NCBI GenBank assembly: GCA_900542175.1
Contig: UQNC01000006.1
Span: 5,691 to 69,690, forward strand
Source of the DNA: an uncultured Collinsella sp.
GTDB lineage: Bacteria; Actinomycetota; Coriobacteriia; Coriobacteriales; Coriobacteriaceae
Reading direction: 5' to 3'
DNA: 64,000 nucleotides
A model generated the notes under the pieces. It saw only the letters and a list, made by a program, of their open reading frames with translations. It was not told where the DNA came from and searched no databases. This document shows, in pieces, positions 1 to 8,155 of this stretch. Each line of letters opens with the position of its first letter. Position 1 is the stretch's first letter. Both the position numbers and the translations under genes were made by a program.

Positions 1-147
1 GGCTTTTTTCATGTCGATCCACCCGGGAATCACATGCAAATCAATCTCTTGCCAACTGGTATCGCGCGCTGCGCAGGCGCGAGCGGAATCGTGCGTCTTG
101 GTGCCGTGAAGTCCCACGGCCTTTAGTTGGAAGAGAAGGGATTCGAC
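1..147. other. 5' edge and leader of the PTS gene
   Basis: The first bases (GGC followed by six T) look like the tail of an intrinsic terminator belonging to a gene outside the window. The remaining ~135 bases carry no gene. A purine-rich ribosome binding site (AGAGAAGGGA) lies about 6 bases before the ATG at 148. I see no convincing antiterminator (LicT/RAT-type) hairpin and no clear sigma-70 promoter. Confidence 0.4.
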
Positions 148-1596
148 ATGACTGTCGATAACAAGAAGATTGCCGAGGACGTGCTCGCTGCCGTCGGCGG
201 CGCCTCCAATGTGACGAACGCGACGCACTGCATGACCCGCTTGCGTCTGAACCTCAAAGATCAGTCCATTCCCAATGATAATGAAGTTAAGAAGATCAAG
301 GGTGTGTTGGGCGCACAGTGGTCTGGCGGCCAGTATCAGGTCATCATTGGCCAGAACGTGCCGAAGGTCTATGACGCCGCCATTGCGCTGGGCGTCAAGG
401 GCGAAGGCTCCATTGACGAGAACCTCGATGACGGCACCAAGGAGCCACTGACGGTCAAGACTGCGGGCAAGAAGGCCCTTAACTACCTGTCCAAGACAAT
501 GTGCATGACGATCCCCATTATCATGGGCGCCGCCATGTTCCGCACACTTGCCGTACTTTGCGGCGACGGCATGCTCGGTATCTGGTCTGCAGATTCTGAC
601 ATCTACAACTTCTTCTACAACTGGATTTACAACGCCGGCTATTATTTCCTCCCTGTCTATCTGGGTTGGGCTGCCGCAAAGCAGCTCGGCTGCAGCCAGC
701 CGCTCGGCATGATGCTCGGCGGCGTGCTCATTGCCCCCGAGTTCATGACGTTGGTCAACGCCGCTGCGGATTCTGGTGCTACGACCACGATGGTTTACGG
801 CGTGCTCCCGGCTCAGCTGAACAACTATTCCTGCACCGTTCTCCCCATGGTTCTGTCCATGCCGGTACTCATGGTCGTTGAGAAGTTCATGAAGAAGATC
901 ATTCCCGACATGCTCTCTACGGTGTTTGTGCCCGTGTGTACTCTGGCCGTCATGATTCCCGTTTCGCTGTGCGCGCTGGCTCCGATTGGCTCTATCTTGG
1001 GCAACGCGGTTGGTAACTTTATGTTCGGCCTCGGCAACACCGGCGGTATCGTCACGGTCATCTCCCTCGTTGCCATTGCCGCGCTTTGGGAGTTCCTGGT
1101 TATGACCGGTATGCACCAGGTCCTGCTTACCCTTGGCATTGTGCAGCTGCTCACCATGGGCTCTGACTCCTGCGTCATGGTCGCGGGCGCTATCGCTCAG
1201 TTCGCTACGTGGGGCATGGCCTTCGGCGCCTTCCTGCGCCTTAAGGAGACTGACGAAAAGGGTGCCATGCTTGGTTTCTCGCTCTCCGGCATTGTCGGCG
1301 GCGTGACGGAGCCCGCGCTGTATGGCTGCGGCTTTAAGTACACCCGCTGCTTGGGTGCCATGGTTGCCGGCGGCGCTATCGGCGGCCTGATCGCGGCTCT
1401 TACCAATGTGACGACGTATGTTTTGGGCGCGACGAATATTCTGGGTATCACCGGATATGTTGCCGGCGGAACTGCCAATCTCGTATGGGGGTGCATTGCA
1501 TCGGGTGCCGCGTTTGTTTCCGCCGCCGCCATCGCTTATCTCTTTGGTTTCACCAAAGAGCAGCTCGATGAGGACGCTGCCGCCGCCAAGGCCTAA
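148..1596 (+). CDS. PTS sugar transporter, EIIBC (glucose/beta-glucoside superfamily)
   Basis: This is a 482-residue inner-membrane permease that phosphorylates its sugar during uptake, taking phosphate from HPr/EIIA. The N-terminal ~90 residues form a type-1 EIIB domain with the phosphoryl cysteine C28 in the motif THCMTRLRL. From about residue 110 onward there is an EIIC domain with roughly ten hydrophobic segments, including the GGVTEPALYG loop typical of the sugar-binding region. No EIIA domain is fused, so EIIA must come from elsewhere. The ATG at 148 is preferred over the upstream in-frame TTG at 127 because of the spacing to the ribosome binding site. The adjacent ChbG-like deacetylase suggests an acetylated amino-sugar or chitooligosaccharide-like substrate. 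That is inference; a beta-glucoside or sucrose is equally possible. Confidence 0.88.
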   Translation: MTVDNKKIAEDVLAAVGGASNVTNATHCMTRLRLNLKDQSIPNDNEVKKIKGVLGAQWSGGQYQVIIGQNVPKVYDAAIALGVKGEGSIDENLDDGTKEPLTVKTAGKKALNYLSKTMCMTIPIIMGAAMFRTLAVLCGDGMLGIWSADSDIYNFFYNWIYNAGYYFLPVYLGWAAAKQLGCSQPLGMMLGGVLIAPEFMTLVNAAADSGATTTMVYGVLPAQLNNYSCTVLPMVLSMPVLMVVEKFMKKIIPDMLSTVFVPVCTLAVMIPVSLCALAPIGSILGNAVGNFMFGLGNTGGIVTVISLVAIAALWEFLVMTGMHQVLLTLGIVQLLTMGSDSCVMVAGAIAQFATWGMAFGAFLRLKETDEKGAMLGFSLSGIVGGVTEPALYGCGFKYTRCLGAMVAGGAIGGLIAALTNVTTYVLGATNILGITGYVAGGTANLVWGCIASGAAFVSAAAIAYLFGFTKEQLDEDAAAAKA

Positions 1597-1623
1597 AGCG
1601 TCTGTTCGGTAAGATAATTGCCT

Positions 1624-1655
1624 GGGGCACTTGGTTGCACTTCAAGTGCCCCTTT
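1624..1655 (+). terminator. Hairpin between EIIBC and deacetylase genes
   Basis: A perfect 9-bp stem (GGGGCACTT, 1624-1632, with AAGTGCCCC, 1644-1652) is followed by only three T. It may be a partial terminator that lowers expression of the downstream deacetylase relative to the permease, or an mRNA-stabilising hairpin. Confidence 0.6.
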
Positions 1656-1673
1656 CCATAGATGGGGGTCAAT

Positions 1674-2438
1674 ATGAAGCAATTGCTCATTCGTGCCGAT
1701 GATATTGGTTATTCGTATGCCGTTGACTTGGGGATTGCCCGCAGTATCAATGAGGGCCTGGTGCGCTCGGCGGGCCTGATGCCCAATATGCCCGAAGCTG
1801 AGCGCGGCTGGTCGCTCGTGGCGGATGCCGGCATTGCGGTGGGCCAGCATACCAACGTATGCCTGGGCAAGCCGTGTGCCGACCCGGCGCTCATTCCGAG
1901 CATGCTCAACGAGAACGGTGAGTTCCATAGCAGCCGTACCTTCCGCGAGCACTTTAAGCGCGGCGAGGAGTTGATAGACTTCGACGAGGCCTGCATCGAG
2001 ATTCGCGCGCAGCATGACCGCTTTGTCGAGATCGTGGGCCGCGAACCCGATTATTTTGAGGCCCATGCCGTCATGAGCAAAAACCTTAACCGCGCGATCT
2101 CGACGGTTGCCCAAGAGCTGGGCCTTAAGGAGCAAAAGGCGAGCTTCGACCCCACGGCGGTGGTGCATTGCGGAGATACCGACCTGCGGATGGTGATGCA
2201 CTCGATGGAGCCGGGCTACGAACCCAAGGACTCGATTATGCAGGCGGTTCGAGAGATGGAGGACGGCGAGACGGTCGTCTTTGTGTGCCATCCGGGCTAT
2301 CTCGATCGTTTTATCCTCGAGAGCAGCTCGCTTACGACCGATCGTGCCAAGGAAGTTGATGCACTCATCGACCCCGAGCTTTGCGCTTGGCTTGAGTCTC
2401 AACCCAATCTTCGCCTGATCGACTACCGCGACCTGTAA
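1674..2438 (+). CDS. chbG: ChbG/HpnK (YdjC-like) carbohydrate deacetylase
   Basis: This is a 254-residue cytosolic protein of the YdjC/ChbG family, metal-dependent deacetylases that remove an N-acetyl group from chitooligosaccharides or related amino sugars. The family signature is at the N terminus: IRADDIGYS (metal-binding Asp pair at residues 9-10) followed by GIARSINEGLVRSAGLMPN. Further likely metal or catalytic positions are in GQHTNV, FEAHAVMS and VCHPGYLD. Length matches the family. The start at 1674 has a good ribosome binding site (GGGGGT); the in-frame ATG at 1662 does not. It follows the PTS gene by 77 bases on the same strand, so import, phosphorylation and deacetylation of an N-acetylated sugar is a plausible pathway. 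The exact substrate is unknown. Confidence 0.87.
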   Translation: MKQLLIRADDIGYSYAVDLGIARSINEGLVRSAGLMPNMPEAERGWSLVADAGIAVGQHTNVCLGKPCADPALIPSMLNENGEFHSSRTFREHFKRGEELIDFDEACIEIRAQHDRFVEIVGREPDYFEAHAVMSKNLNRAISTVAQELGLKEQKASFDPTAVVHCGDTDLRMVMHSMEPGYEPKDSIMQAVREMEDGETVVFVCHPGYLDRFILESSSLTTDRAKEVDALIDPELCAWLESQPNLRLIDYRDL

Positions 2439-2447
2439 GGATCCAAG

Positions 2448-2480
2448 CCACCACAAAGGGGACAGTCACCTTTGTGGTGG
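2448..2480. repeat. Intergenic inverted repeat with GGGGACAG core
   Basis: A perfect 12-bp inverted repeat (CCACCACAAAGG / CCTTTGTGGTGG) encloses GGACAGTCA. It directly precedes a canonical terminator, so it is not needed for termination. The embedded GGGGACAG recurs in other spacers of this window (for example 16354, 44083 and 49519). Confidence 0.75.
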
Positions 2481-2484
2481 TTCT

Positions 2485-2520
2485 GGCGCCGTTGCCATTA
2501 TGGCGGCGGCGCCTTTTTTT
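2485..2520 (+). terminator. Intrinsic terminator after chbG
   Basis: A 12-bp stem with two G-U pairs (GGCGCCGTTGCC, 2485-2496, with GGCGGCGGCGCC, 2502-2513) is followed immediately by seven T. Confidence 0.88.
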
Positions 2521-2578
2521 GTCCGTGCGGCGCGGTAGAGTGTATGCGGTTGAAGTTTGCGTCCATCGAGGAGCTGCC

Positions 2579-4336
2579 ATGAACGAGATTAAGTGCCCGC
2601 ATTGCGGCGAAGTATTTAAGGTCGATGCGTCCGGCTATGCGGATATCGTCAAGCAAGTGCGCGATGCCGAGTTCTCGCACGACCTGGCAGAGCGTGTGAA
2701 GGCAGTCCAGCGCGAGGGCGAGCAGGCGCTGGAGCTTGAGCGTTCGCGTTCGACGGCCGCTTTGCAAAAGGCGGAGTCTCAGCGTAACGCTCAGCTTGTC
2801 GAGCAAAAGAACGCTGCAGCTCAACAGTTGGCACAAGAGGTCGCCAAGCGCGATGCCGAGCTTGCCGAGCTGCGCGCCAAGCTCGAGGGCGCTGCCGCGG
2901 AGCGCGAGAGCGCAAGCCAGCGCGCGGCGGTCGAGGCCCGCGCCGACGCTCAAAAGGAGAATGCTGAGCTCCAACGCGAAGTCGATAACTTGCGTGCGCA
3001 GCTAGAGCGCAAGGATGACGAAGCAAAGCTTGCCGAGTCAGCGGCGCGCAACGCTGCCCAAAACGATGTGGCTGTGCGTGATGCCCAGATTGCCGAGCTG
3101 CAGGCCAAGCTTGCCGCAGCGGACAAGGCCCAGGAGATGGCGCTTGCCGCTGCCGCGGCTGAGTCACAGCGCGAGCTCGATGCCGCTCGCAGCGAGGCCG
3201 AGCGCACGCTTGCCGACTATCAGGCTAAGGTGCAGGAGAAGTTTTCCGCCGCAAAGGCTCAGTCTGAGCAGGAGGCCGAGGGGCTGCGCGCCCAGCTGCG
3301 CGAGCAGGAACTGAGGGCAAAAATGAATCTGTCGGAGGCGGTTGCCGCGGCGGAGCGAGAGCGCGACGAGGCGCGTGCCAAACTGACGAGCGAGCTTGCG
3401 GTGCGCGATTCGCGCGAGGAGCAGGCCAAGGCGGCACACGAACTCGAGCTTGCGCAGACCAAACGGGCGAACGATGAGCTGATTCGCTACAAGGATGAAG
3501 AGATCGAGCGCCTTAAGGACATGAAAGTCCGCCTGTCCACCAAGATGGTGGGCGAGTCGCTCGAGCAGCACTGCGAGACCGAGTTTAACCGTCTGCGCAT
3601 GACGGCGTTTCCTAACGCGTACTTCGAGAAAGATAACGATGCGTCCGAGGGCACCAAGGGCGACTTTATCTTCCGCGAGTGCGATGCGAGCGGCAACGAG
3701 ATCGTTTCGATCATGTTCGAGATGAAAAACGAGAACGACGAGACCGCGACCAAGCATAAAAACGAGGACTTCTTTAAGAAGCTCGATCACGATCGTCGCC
3801 AGAAAGGCTGTGAGTACGCGGTGCTCTGCACGCTGCTCGAGCCCGAGAGCGAGCTCTATAACGCGGGGATCGTGGACGTGAGCTATCGCTACGAGAAGAT
3901 GTACGTGATCCGCCCGCAGTTCTTCATTCCCATGATCACACTGCTGCGCAACGCCGCCATGGGTTCGCTTCGCTATAAGCAGGAGTTGGCGGAGTACAAG
4001 CAGCAGAATATCGATGTTACGAACTTCGAAGCCAAGATGGAAAAGTTTAAGGATGGCTTCTCGCGTAACTACAACCTGGCGAGTAAGCAATTCGAGTCGG
4101 CGATCAAGGAAATCGATGCCGCCATCAAGCAGCTCGAGAAGACCAAGGACGACCTGCGCCGCAGCACCGAGAACCTGCGCCTGGCCCACAACAAAGCTGA
4201 TGAGCTTACCATTCGCAAGCTCACATGGGGCAACAAAACCATGAAGGCCGCGTTTGACGAGGCGCGCGAGGCCGCGCCAGAGACAAACGATGATCCGGCC
4301 GAGGCAGATTCGTATGAGGTCGAGGATGCCGAGTAG
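2579..4336 (+). CDS. DUF2130 coiled-coil protein, possible PD-(D/E)XK nuclease
   Basis: The product is 585 residues. It starts with a zinc-ribbon-like CPHCGE (residues 6-11), continues with about 250 residues of highly charged Ala/Glu/Arg coiled coil, and has a globular C-terminal half matching the DUF2130 family. Within that half, D362 in KGDFIFRE and E381-x-K383 in FEMKNEN give the D-x18-E-x-K spacing of PD-(D/E)XK nucleases, so a DNA-cleaving or DNA-end-processing role is possible. That role is inferred and not established for the family. A second short coiled coil lies near residues 500-550. The ATG at 2579 is chosen because it follows GGAG and gives the CPHCGE start; upstream in-frame codons lie inside the terminator of chbG. 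It is a single gene, convergent with the helicase at 4416. Confidence 0.82.
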   Translation: MNEIKCPHCGEVFKVDASGYADIVKQVRDAEFSHDLAERVKAVQREGEQALELERSRSTAALQKAESQRNAQLVEQKNAAAQQLAQEVAKRDAELAELRAKLEGAAAERESASQRAAVEARADAQKENAELQREVDNLRAQLERKDDEAKLAESAARNAAQNDVAVRDAQIAELQAKLAAADKAQEMALAAAAAESQRELDAARSEAERTLADYQAKVQEKFSAAKAQSEQEAEGLRAQLREQELRAKMNLSEAVAAAERERDEARAKLTSELAVRDSREEQAKAAHELELAQTKRANDELIRYKDEEIERLKDMKVRLSTKMVGESLEQHCETEFNRLRMTAFPNAYFEKDNDASEGTKGDFIFRECDASGNEIVSIMFEMKNENDETATKHKNEDFFKKLDHDRRQKGCEYAVLCTLLEPESELYNAGIVDVSYRYEKMYVIRPQFFIPMITLLRNAAMGSLRYKQELAEYKQQNIDVTNFEAKMEKFKDGFSRNYNLASKQFESAIKEIDAAIKQLEKTKDDLRRSTENLRLAHNKADELTIRKLTWGNKTMKAAFDEAREAAPETNDDPAEADSYEVEDAE

Positions 4337-4355
4337 GGCATAGCAGATCGTGTAA

Positions 4356-4393
4356 AAGCGGGGCCGCCGGCGATGTTGCCAGCGGCCCCGCTT
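4356..4393. terminator. Bidirectional terminator hairpin
   Basis: A perfect 12-bp stem (AAGCGGGGCCGC, 4356-4367, with GCGGCCCCGCTT, 4382-4393) lies between two convergent genes. T and A runs are short, so it is moderately strong in either direction. Confidence 0.75.
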
Positions 4394-4415
4394 CGTTTCG
4401 CTTCAATATGTTCGG

Positions 4416-7097
4416 CTAGTCCTCGAGCAAGTCCTCGATAAAGCCGACGCGGTAGTTTTTGAAGACGACCTCGCCGCCGTCTTGCGTGGCGTCCAGATCG
4501 ACATCGCCCATGATGCCAAAGTCGTGGTCGCCGTCCTCGTCGGCAAAGACCTGGTGCACATGCCATAGGTGGTCGGCCTTCTCGTCGCTCTCGTCGATCG
4601 AGAACATAGCAGAGGAGCGCGCGTCGCCGTTGGTAAGAATCTCCTCGTGCTGCTCATGATAGGCATCGAGCGCTTTTTGCCAACGGATTTCGCTCATGCC
4701 CCAGTCGTCGTCGAGGTCACCTAGGTCGCGCACGTGCCCGCGGGCGGCAAGGGTCACGCGGCGGAAGAGTGCGTTGCGCACCAGCAGCGTGCAGCCACGG
4801 CGGTCCGCCACGACCTCGTCGATGCCCTGCGGCGGCGCGGCGTCGAGTGCGGCCGGGTTGCCGGCGTTCTCCCACTCGTCCACTAGGCTCGAGTCCACCG
4901 AGCGCACCACAAAGCCCAGCCACGAGATAATGTCGCGCAGACGCTCGTCGCGCTTCTCGATGGGCACGGTGCGATCGAGCGAACGGTAAGCCTCTGCCAG
5001 GTAGCGCAGCAAAATGCCTTCGGAGCGGGCAATGCCCAGCTTTTGAATGTAGCCCTTAAAATCGCTTGCGCTTTCCAGCATATCGCGCAGGACGCTCTTG
5101 GGAGAGAGCTGGTAGTCGTTTGCCCAGGGTACTTCCTGGCGGTACTTGTCAAAGGCGGCGTCGAGCAAATCCTCGAGCGGCTTTTCGTACGTGACGTCTT
5201 GAATGCGCTCCAAGCGCTCCTCATACTCGATGTCGTCGGCCTTCATCTCGGCCATAGCGCGATCGCGTGCGGCGCGCTCCTGTGCGCGCAGCACCTGCTT
5301 GGGATCCTCGAGCGTTGCCTCGACCATTGAGATTAGATCCATGGTATAGGTCTCGCTCTCGGGATCGAGCAACTCCAGCGCGGCAAGCAAAAACGGCGAG
5401 AGCGGCTGGTCGAGTGCGAAGTCCTCGGGCAGATCGACCGTCAGCGCATAGTCGATGTCCGGTGCGGCGTCGGCCGGGGCATCCGGCGCGGGCGGCACTT
5501 CGGTGCGCACGACGACGCCGGAATCGATAAGCGTGGCGAAGATTTCGTCGGCGCGAACCTCAAGCTTGGCCTTTTCCTCGGGGGTCTGCAGGCTTGTCTC
5601 GATAAGGTCGTGCACGCGGGCGCGGGCGTTACCGCCCTGCTCGACCACGCTAATTACCATAGAGTGCGTGATGCGCAGGCGCGGCTTGAGCGTCTCGGGC
5701 TGCGTCTCGATCAGGCGTTCAAAGGTTTGCTTGTTCCAGGAGACAAAGCCTTCGGGAGCCTTTTTCTTTTTAATCTTACGGAGCTTTTTGGGGTCGTCGC
5801 CCGCCTTGGCCATAAGCTTGGCATTCTCGATCTCGTGCTCGGGTGCTTCGGCAATCACCATGCCCTCGGTATCGAAGCCCGAGCGGCCGGCGCGGCCGGC
5901 AATCTGGTGGAACTCGCGGGCGCGTAGGCGACGCATCTTGTAGCCATCGAACTTGGTGAGCGCGGTGAGCACCACGGTATGGATGGGTACGTTGATGCCG
6001 ACGCCGAGCGTATCGGTGCCGCAGATGACGGGCAACAGACCCTGCTGCGCCAAGCGCTCGACCAGCAGGCGATAGCGCGGCAACATGCCAGCATGGTGCA
6101 CGCCGACGCCGCATCCAAGCAGGCGTTTGAGAATCTTACCAAAGGCCGTGGAAAAGCTCGTTCCCTTTGCCGCTTCTTTGATGGCCTCGCGCTGCTCCTT
6201 GCTGGCGATGCCAAAATTGGCGAGCGACTGTGCCGTCGCAAGGGCAGCATCCTGGCTAAAGTGCACGATATAGAGCGGGGCCTCGCCTCGGCGCATGGCG
6301 AGCTCGACCGTGCCCTCGAGGGAGGTCGTCACATAGTCGTAGCTCAGCGGAACAGGACGCGGGGCATCGACGACCAAGTCGCAGGTAGCGCCGGTGTGCT
6401 CCTCGAGTGAGGCGGCGATGGCAGTGACATCGCCGAGCGTGGCGCTCATGAGCATAAACTGCGTGTGAGGCAGGGTGAGCAGCGGTACCTGCCAGGCCCA
6501 GCCGCGGTCGGGGTCGGCAAAGTAGTGGAACTCGTCCATGGCGACGCAGCCAACATCGGCATCTTCGCCCTCGCGCAGTGCGTCGTTGGCAAGGATCTCT
6601 GCCGTGCAGCAGATGACGGGCGCCTTGGTGTTGATATGCGTGTCGCCGGTGATCATGCCAACGTTATCACGGCCGAGCACCTGTACAAGGTCGAAAAACT
6701 TCTCGCTGACCAGGGCCTTGATGGGGGCCGTGTAATAGCAGCGCTTGCCCTGAGCCATGCCCATAAAGAGCATGCCCAGCGCGACGAGCGATTTACCCGA
6801 TCCGGTCGGTGTGCCTAAAATGACGTGATCGCCGGCGGCCAGGTCCATGAGGGCTTCTTCTTGGTGATCCCACAGCTCAATGCCGCGATCGCTCGTCCAT
6901 TCAAAGAAGCGCTCGAAGGCTTGATCGGGCGTGAGCCACGGTTCGGGATCGCTGCCGTCCTCGGGCTCCCACCAGGTGGGGGAGAACGCGCCGAGCGAGC
7001 CGAATTCGGCTTCGGTTCCCGTGCCGCCCGAGAATGAACTGGCGGCGCCGGCACCGGAGACGGTGCTGGCAGCGGTATCTGTCGTGGTCTGTGCCAT
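4416..7097 (-). CDS. Ski2-like DEAD/DEAH helicase with DUF3516-type C terminus
   Basis: An 893-residue ATP-dependent nucleic-acid helicase. A ~60-residue low-complexity N terminus is followed by the two RecA-like lobes. Visible motifs are GTPTGSGKS (Walker A), DEFH (Walker B), MSATLGD (motif III), DTLGVGINVP (motif V) and HQIAGRAGRSG (motif VI). The ~400-residue C-terminal region matches my memory of the DUF3516-containing helicases of actinobacteria, related to HelY/Ski2 RNA helicases. Length fits that family. It is probably an RNA helicase in RNA turnover or ribosome biogenesis, but DNA substrates cannot be excluded. It is monocistronic, about 100 bases downstream of trmB on the same strand, with a weak purine-rich ribosome binding site before the ATG. 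Confidence 0.88.
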   Translation of the reverse strand: MAQTTTDTAASTVSGAGAASSFSGGTGTEAEFGSLGAFSPTWWEPEDGSDPEPWLTPDQAFERFFEWTSDRGIELWDHQEEALMDLAAGDHVILGTPTGSGKSLVALGMLFMGMAQGKRCYYTAPIKALVSEKFFDLVQVLGRDNVGMITGDTHINTKAPVICCTAEILANDALREGEDADVGCVAMDEFHYFADPDRGWAWQVPLLTLPHTQFMLMSATLGDVTAIAASLEEHTGATCDLVVDAPRPVPLSYDYVTTSLEGTVELAMRRGEAPLYIVHFSQDAALATAQSLANFGIASKEQREAIKEAAKGTSFSTAFGKILKRLLGCGVGVHHAGMLPRYRLLVERLAQQGLLPVICGTDTLGVGINVPIHTVVLTALTKFDGYKMRRLRAREFHQIAGRAGRSGFDTEGMVIAEAPEHEIENAKLMAKAGDDPKKLRKIKKKKAPEGFVSWNKQTFERLIETQPETLKPRLRITHSMVISVVEQGGNARARVHDLIETSLQTPEEKAKLEVRADEIFATLIDSGVVVRTEVPPAPDAPADAAPDIDYALTVDLPEDFALDQPLSPFLLAALELLDPESETYTMDLISMVEATLEDPKQVLRAQERAARDRAMAEMKADDIEYEERLERIQDVTYEKPLEDLLDAAFDKYRQEVPWANDYQLSPKSVLRDMLESASDFKGYIQKLGIARSEGILLRYLAEAYRSLDRTVPIEKRDERLRDIISWLGFVVRSVDSSLVDEWENAGNPAALDAAPPQGIDEVVADRRGCTLLVRNALFRRVTLAARGHVRDLGDLDDDWGMSEIRWQKALDAYHEQHEEILTNGDARSSAMFSIDESDEKADHLWHVHQVFADEDGDHDFGIMGDVDLDATQDGGEVVFKNYRVGFIEDLLED

Positions 7098-7196
7098 GTG
7101 TTTGCTTTCTCTCGCCGTTTGTCCGCCAACTATTATGGCGTAGCGGCGGCGCGGGGTGCTAGCGCGCGAGAAAATGCAGGAAATGGGCGCGCGGTA

Positions 7197-8036
7197 CTAG
7201 CGTTCCTGAGGCAGGCACTTTTTGCCCTTGCGGGCGCGGTTTTTAAAGTTCTCAACGGCCTCTTCCATACCCAGGGGTACATAGGCGAGCTCATCGAGGT
7301 TTTCGGGCAGGTAGCAGGCAAGACTTTGCTCCTGCGCACGGCCCGCCGCGAGCTGTTCATCGCTGGGCCGTGCGCCGGGTGTGGCGCAAATGCCATAGAC
7401 GACGGCACCCATCTCGCGCGTGCGGCATTCATATTCGGTCTCGGGATGCTCGGGATGGTCGCGGCGCACGTCGTCACTTACCCAAAGCGTGTCGTAGCCG
7501 GCTGCGGCAAACTGTCCTAGGGCGTAGTCGCGCAGTGGCTTGCTGTCGGTGCGCAGTGTGACGGTGGCGCCGGCTGCAAAGAGCGGGCGGTAGAGCATCA
7601 GATGGTCGACATGGACGAGTCGTTTTTTGGCGTACTTGGCCTTGGGCTGCGGCGTGGGAAAGTTGATGGTGATGGCATCGAGCTCGCCTGCGGCAAACAG
7701 CTGCGGCAGCGATGCGGCACCTCGGGGCAGGACGAGCGCGTTGGATAGCTCTTGCTCGCAGATTTTCTGCGCGGCATAGGCGATGCAGATGGGCTCCTGG
7801 TCCATGCCGATAAAGAGGGCGTTTGGCTCGTGGGCCGCGCGCTCTACAAGGTACGTTCCCTTGCCGCAGCCAAGATCCAGGTGAAGGTGTTCGAAGGGCT
7901 TGCTGCCAACTGGCGCGCAAGCCTCGCGCCAATCTCCGGCATAGGCCTCGGGGCTCGTCTCAATCGCATCGGCGTAGCGCTCCAGGCGCTCCTCGAGCAC
8001 AAAGTTCTTGGGCGTGCGAACGTGGACGGCTCCCAT
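7197..8036 (-). CDS. trmB: tRNA (guanine-N7-)-methyltransferase TrmB
   Basis: A 279-residue SAM-dependent enzyme expected to methylate G46 in the variable loop of tRNAs. It has the SAM-binding motif LDLGCGKGTYLVE, the acidic IGMDQEP after strand 2, and NFPTPQPKAKYAKKRLVH, a variant of the TrmB signature (usual F-x-D-P-W-P-K). It also has the C-terminal TEYE segment, which binds substrate in the family. The replacement of D-P-W by T-P-Q is a departure from the usual signature. There is an N-terminal extension of about 40 residues. AAGGAG lies 4 bases before the ATG. The 5' leader contains an 8-bp inverted repeat (8059-8080) and the palindrome CATACGTATG (8050-8059). Confidence 0.87.
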   Translation of the reverse strand: MGAVHVRTPKNFVLEERLERYADAIETSPEAYAGDWREACAPVGSKPFEHLHLDLGCGKGTYLVERAAHEPNALFIGMDQEPICIAYAAQKICEQELSNALVLPRGAASLPQLFAAGELDAITINFPTPQPKAKYAKKRLVHVDHLMLYRPLFAAGATVTLRTDSKPLRDYALGQFAAAGYDTLWVSDDVRRDHPEHPETEYECRTREMGAVVYGICATPGARPSDEQLAAGRAQEQSLACYLPENLDELAYVPLGMEEAVENFKNRARKGKKCLPQER

Positions 8037-8049
8037 GAGGCTCCTTGGT

Positions 8050-8080
8050 CATACGTATGGAACGCGTGGCTGCGCGTTCC
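8050..8080. promoter_or_regulatory. Palindrome and hairpin in trmB leader
   Basis: CATACGTATG (8050-8059) is a perfect 10-bp palindrome. It abuts an 8-bp inverted repeat, GGAACGCG (8059-8066) with CGCGTTCC (8073-8080). They lie 14-45 bases upstream of the trmB start and could be an operator or a leader hairpin; no regulator is identified. Confidence 0.35.
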
Positions 8081-8155
8081 GTCGGTGGGTTGGAAAACGG
8101 ATGGGCATAGCTTACCCAAAAGATGCGGCGCGGCTCGGCGGCGAGTCGTCGGTGC

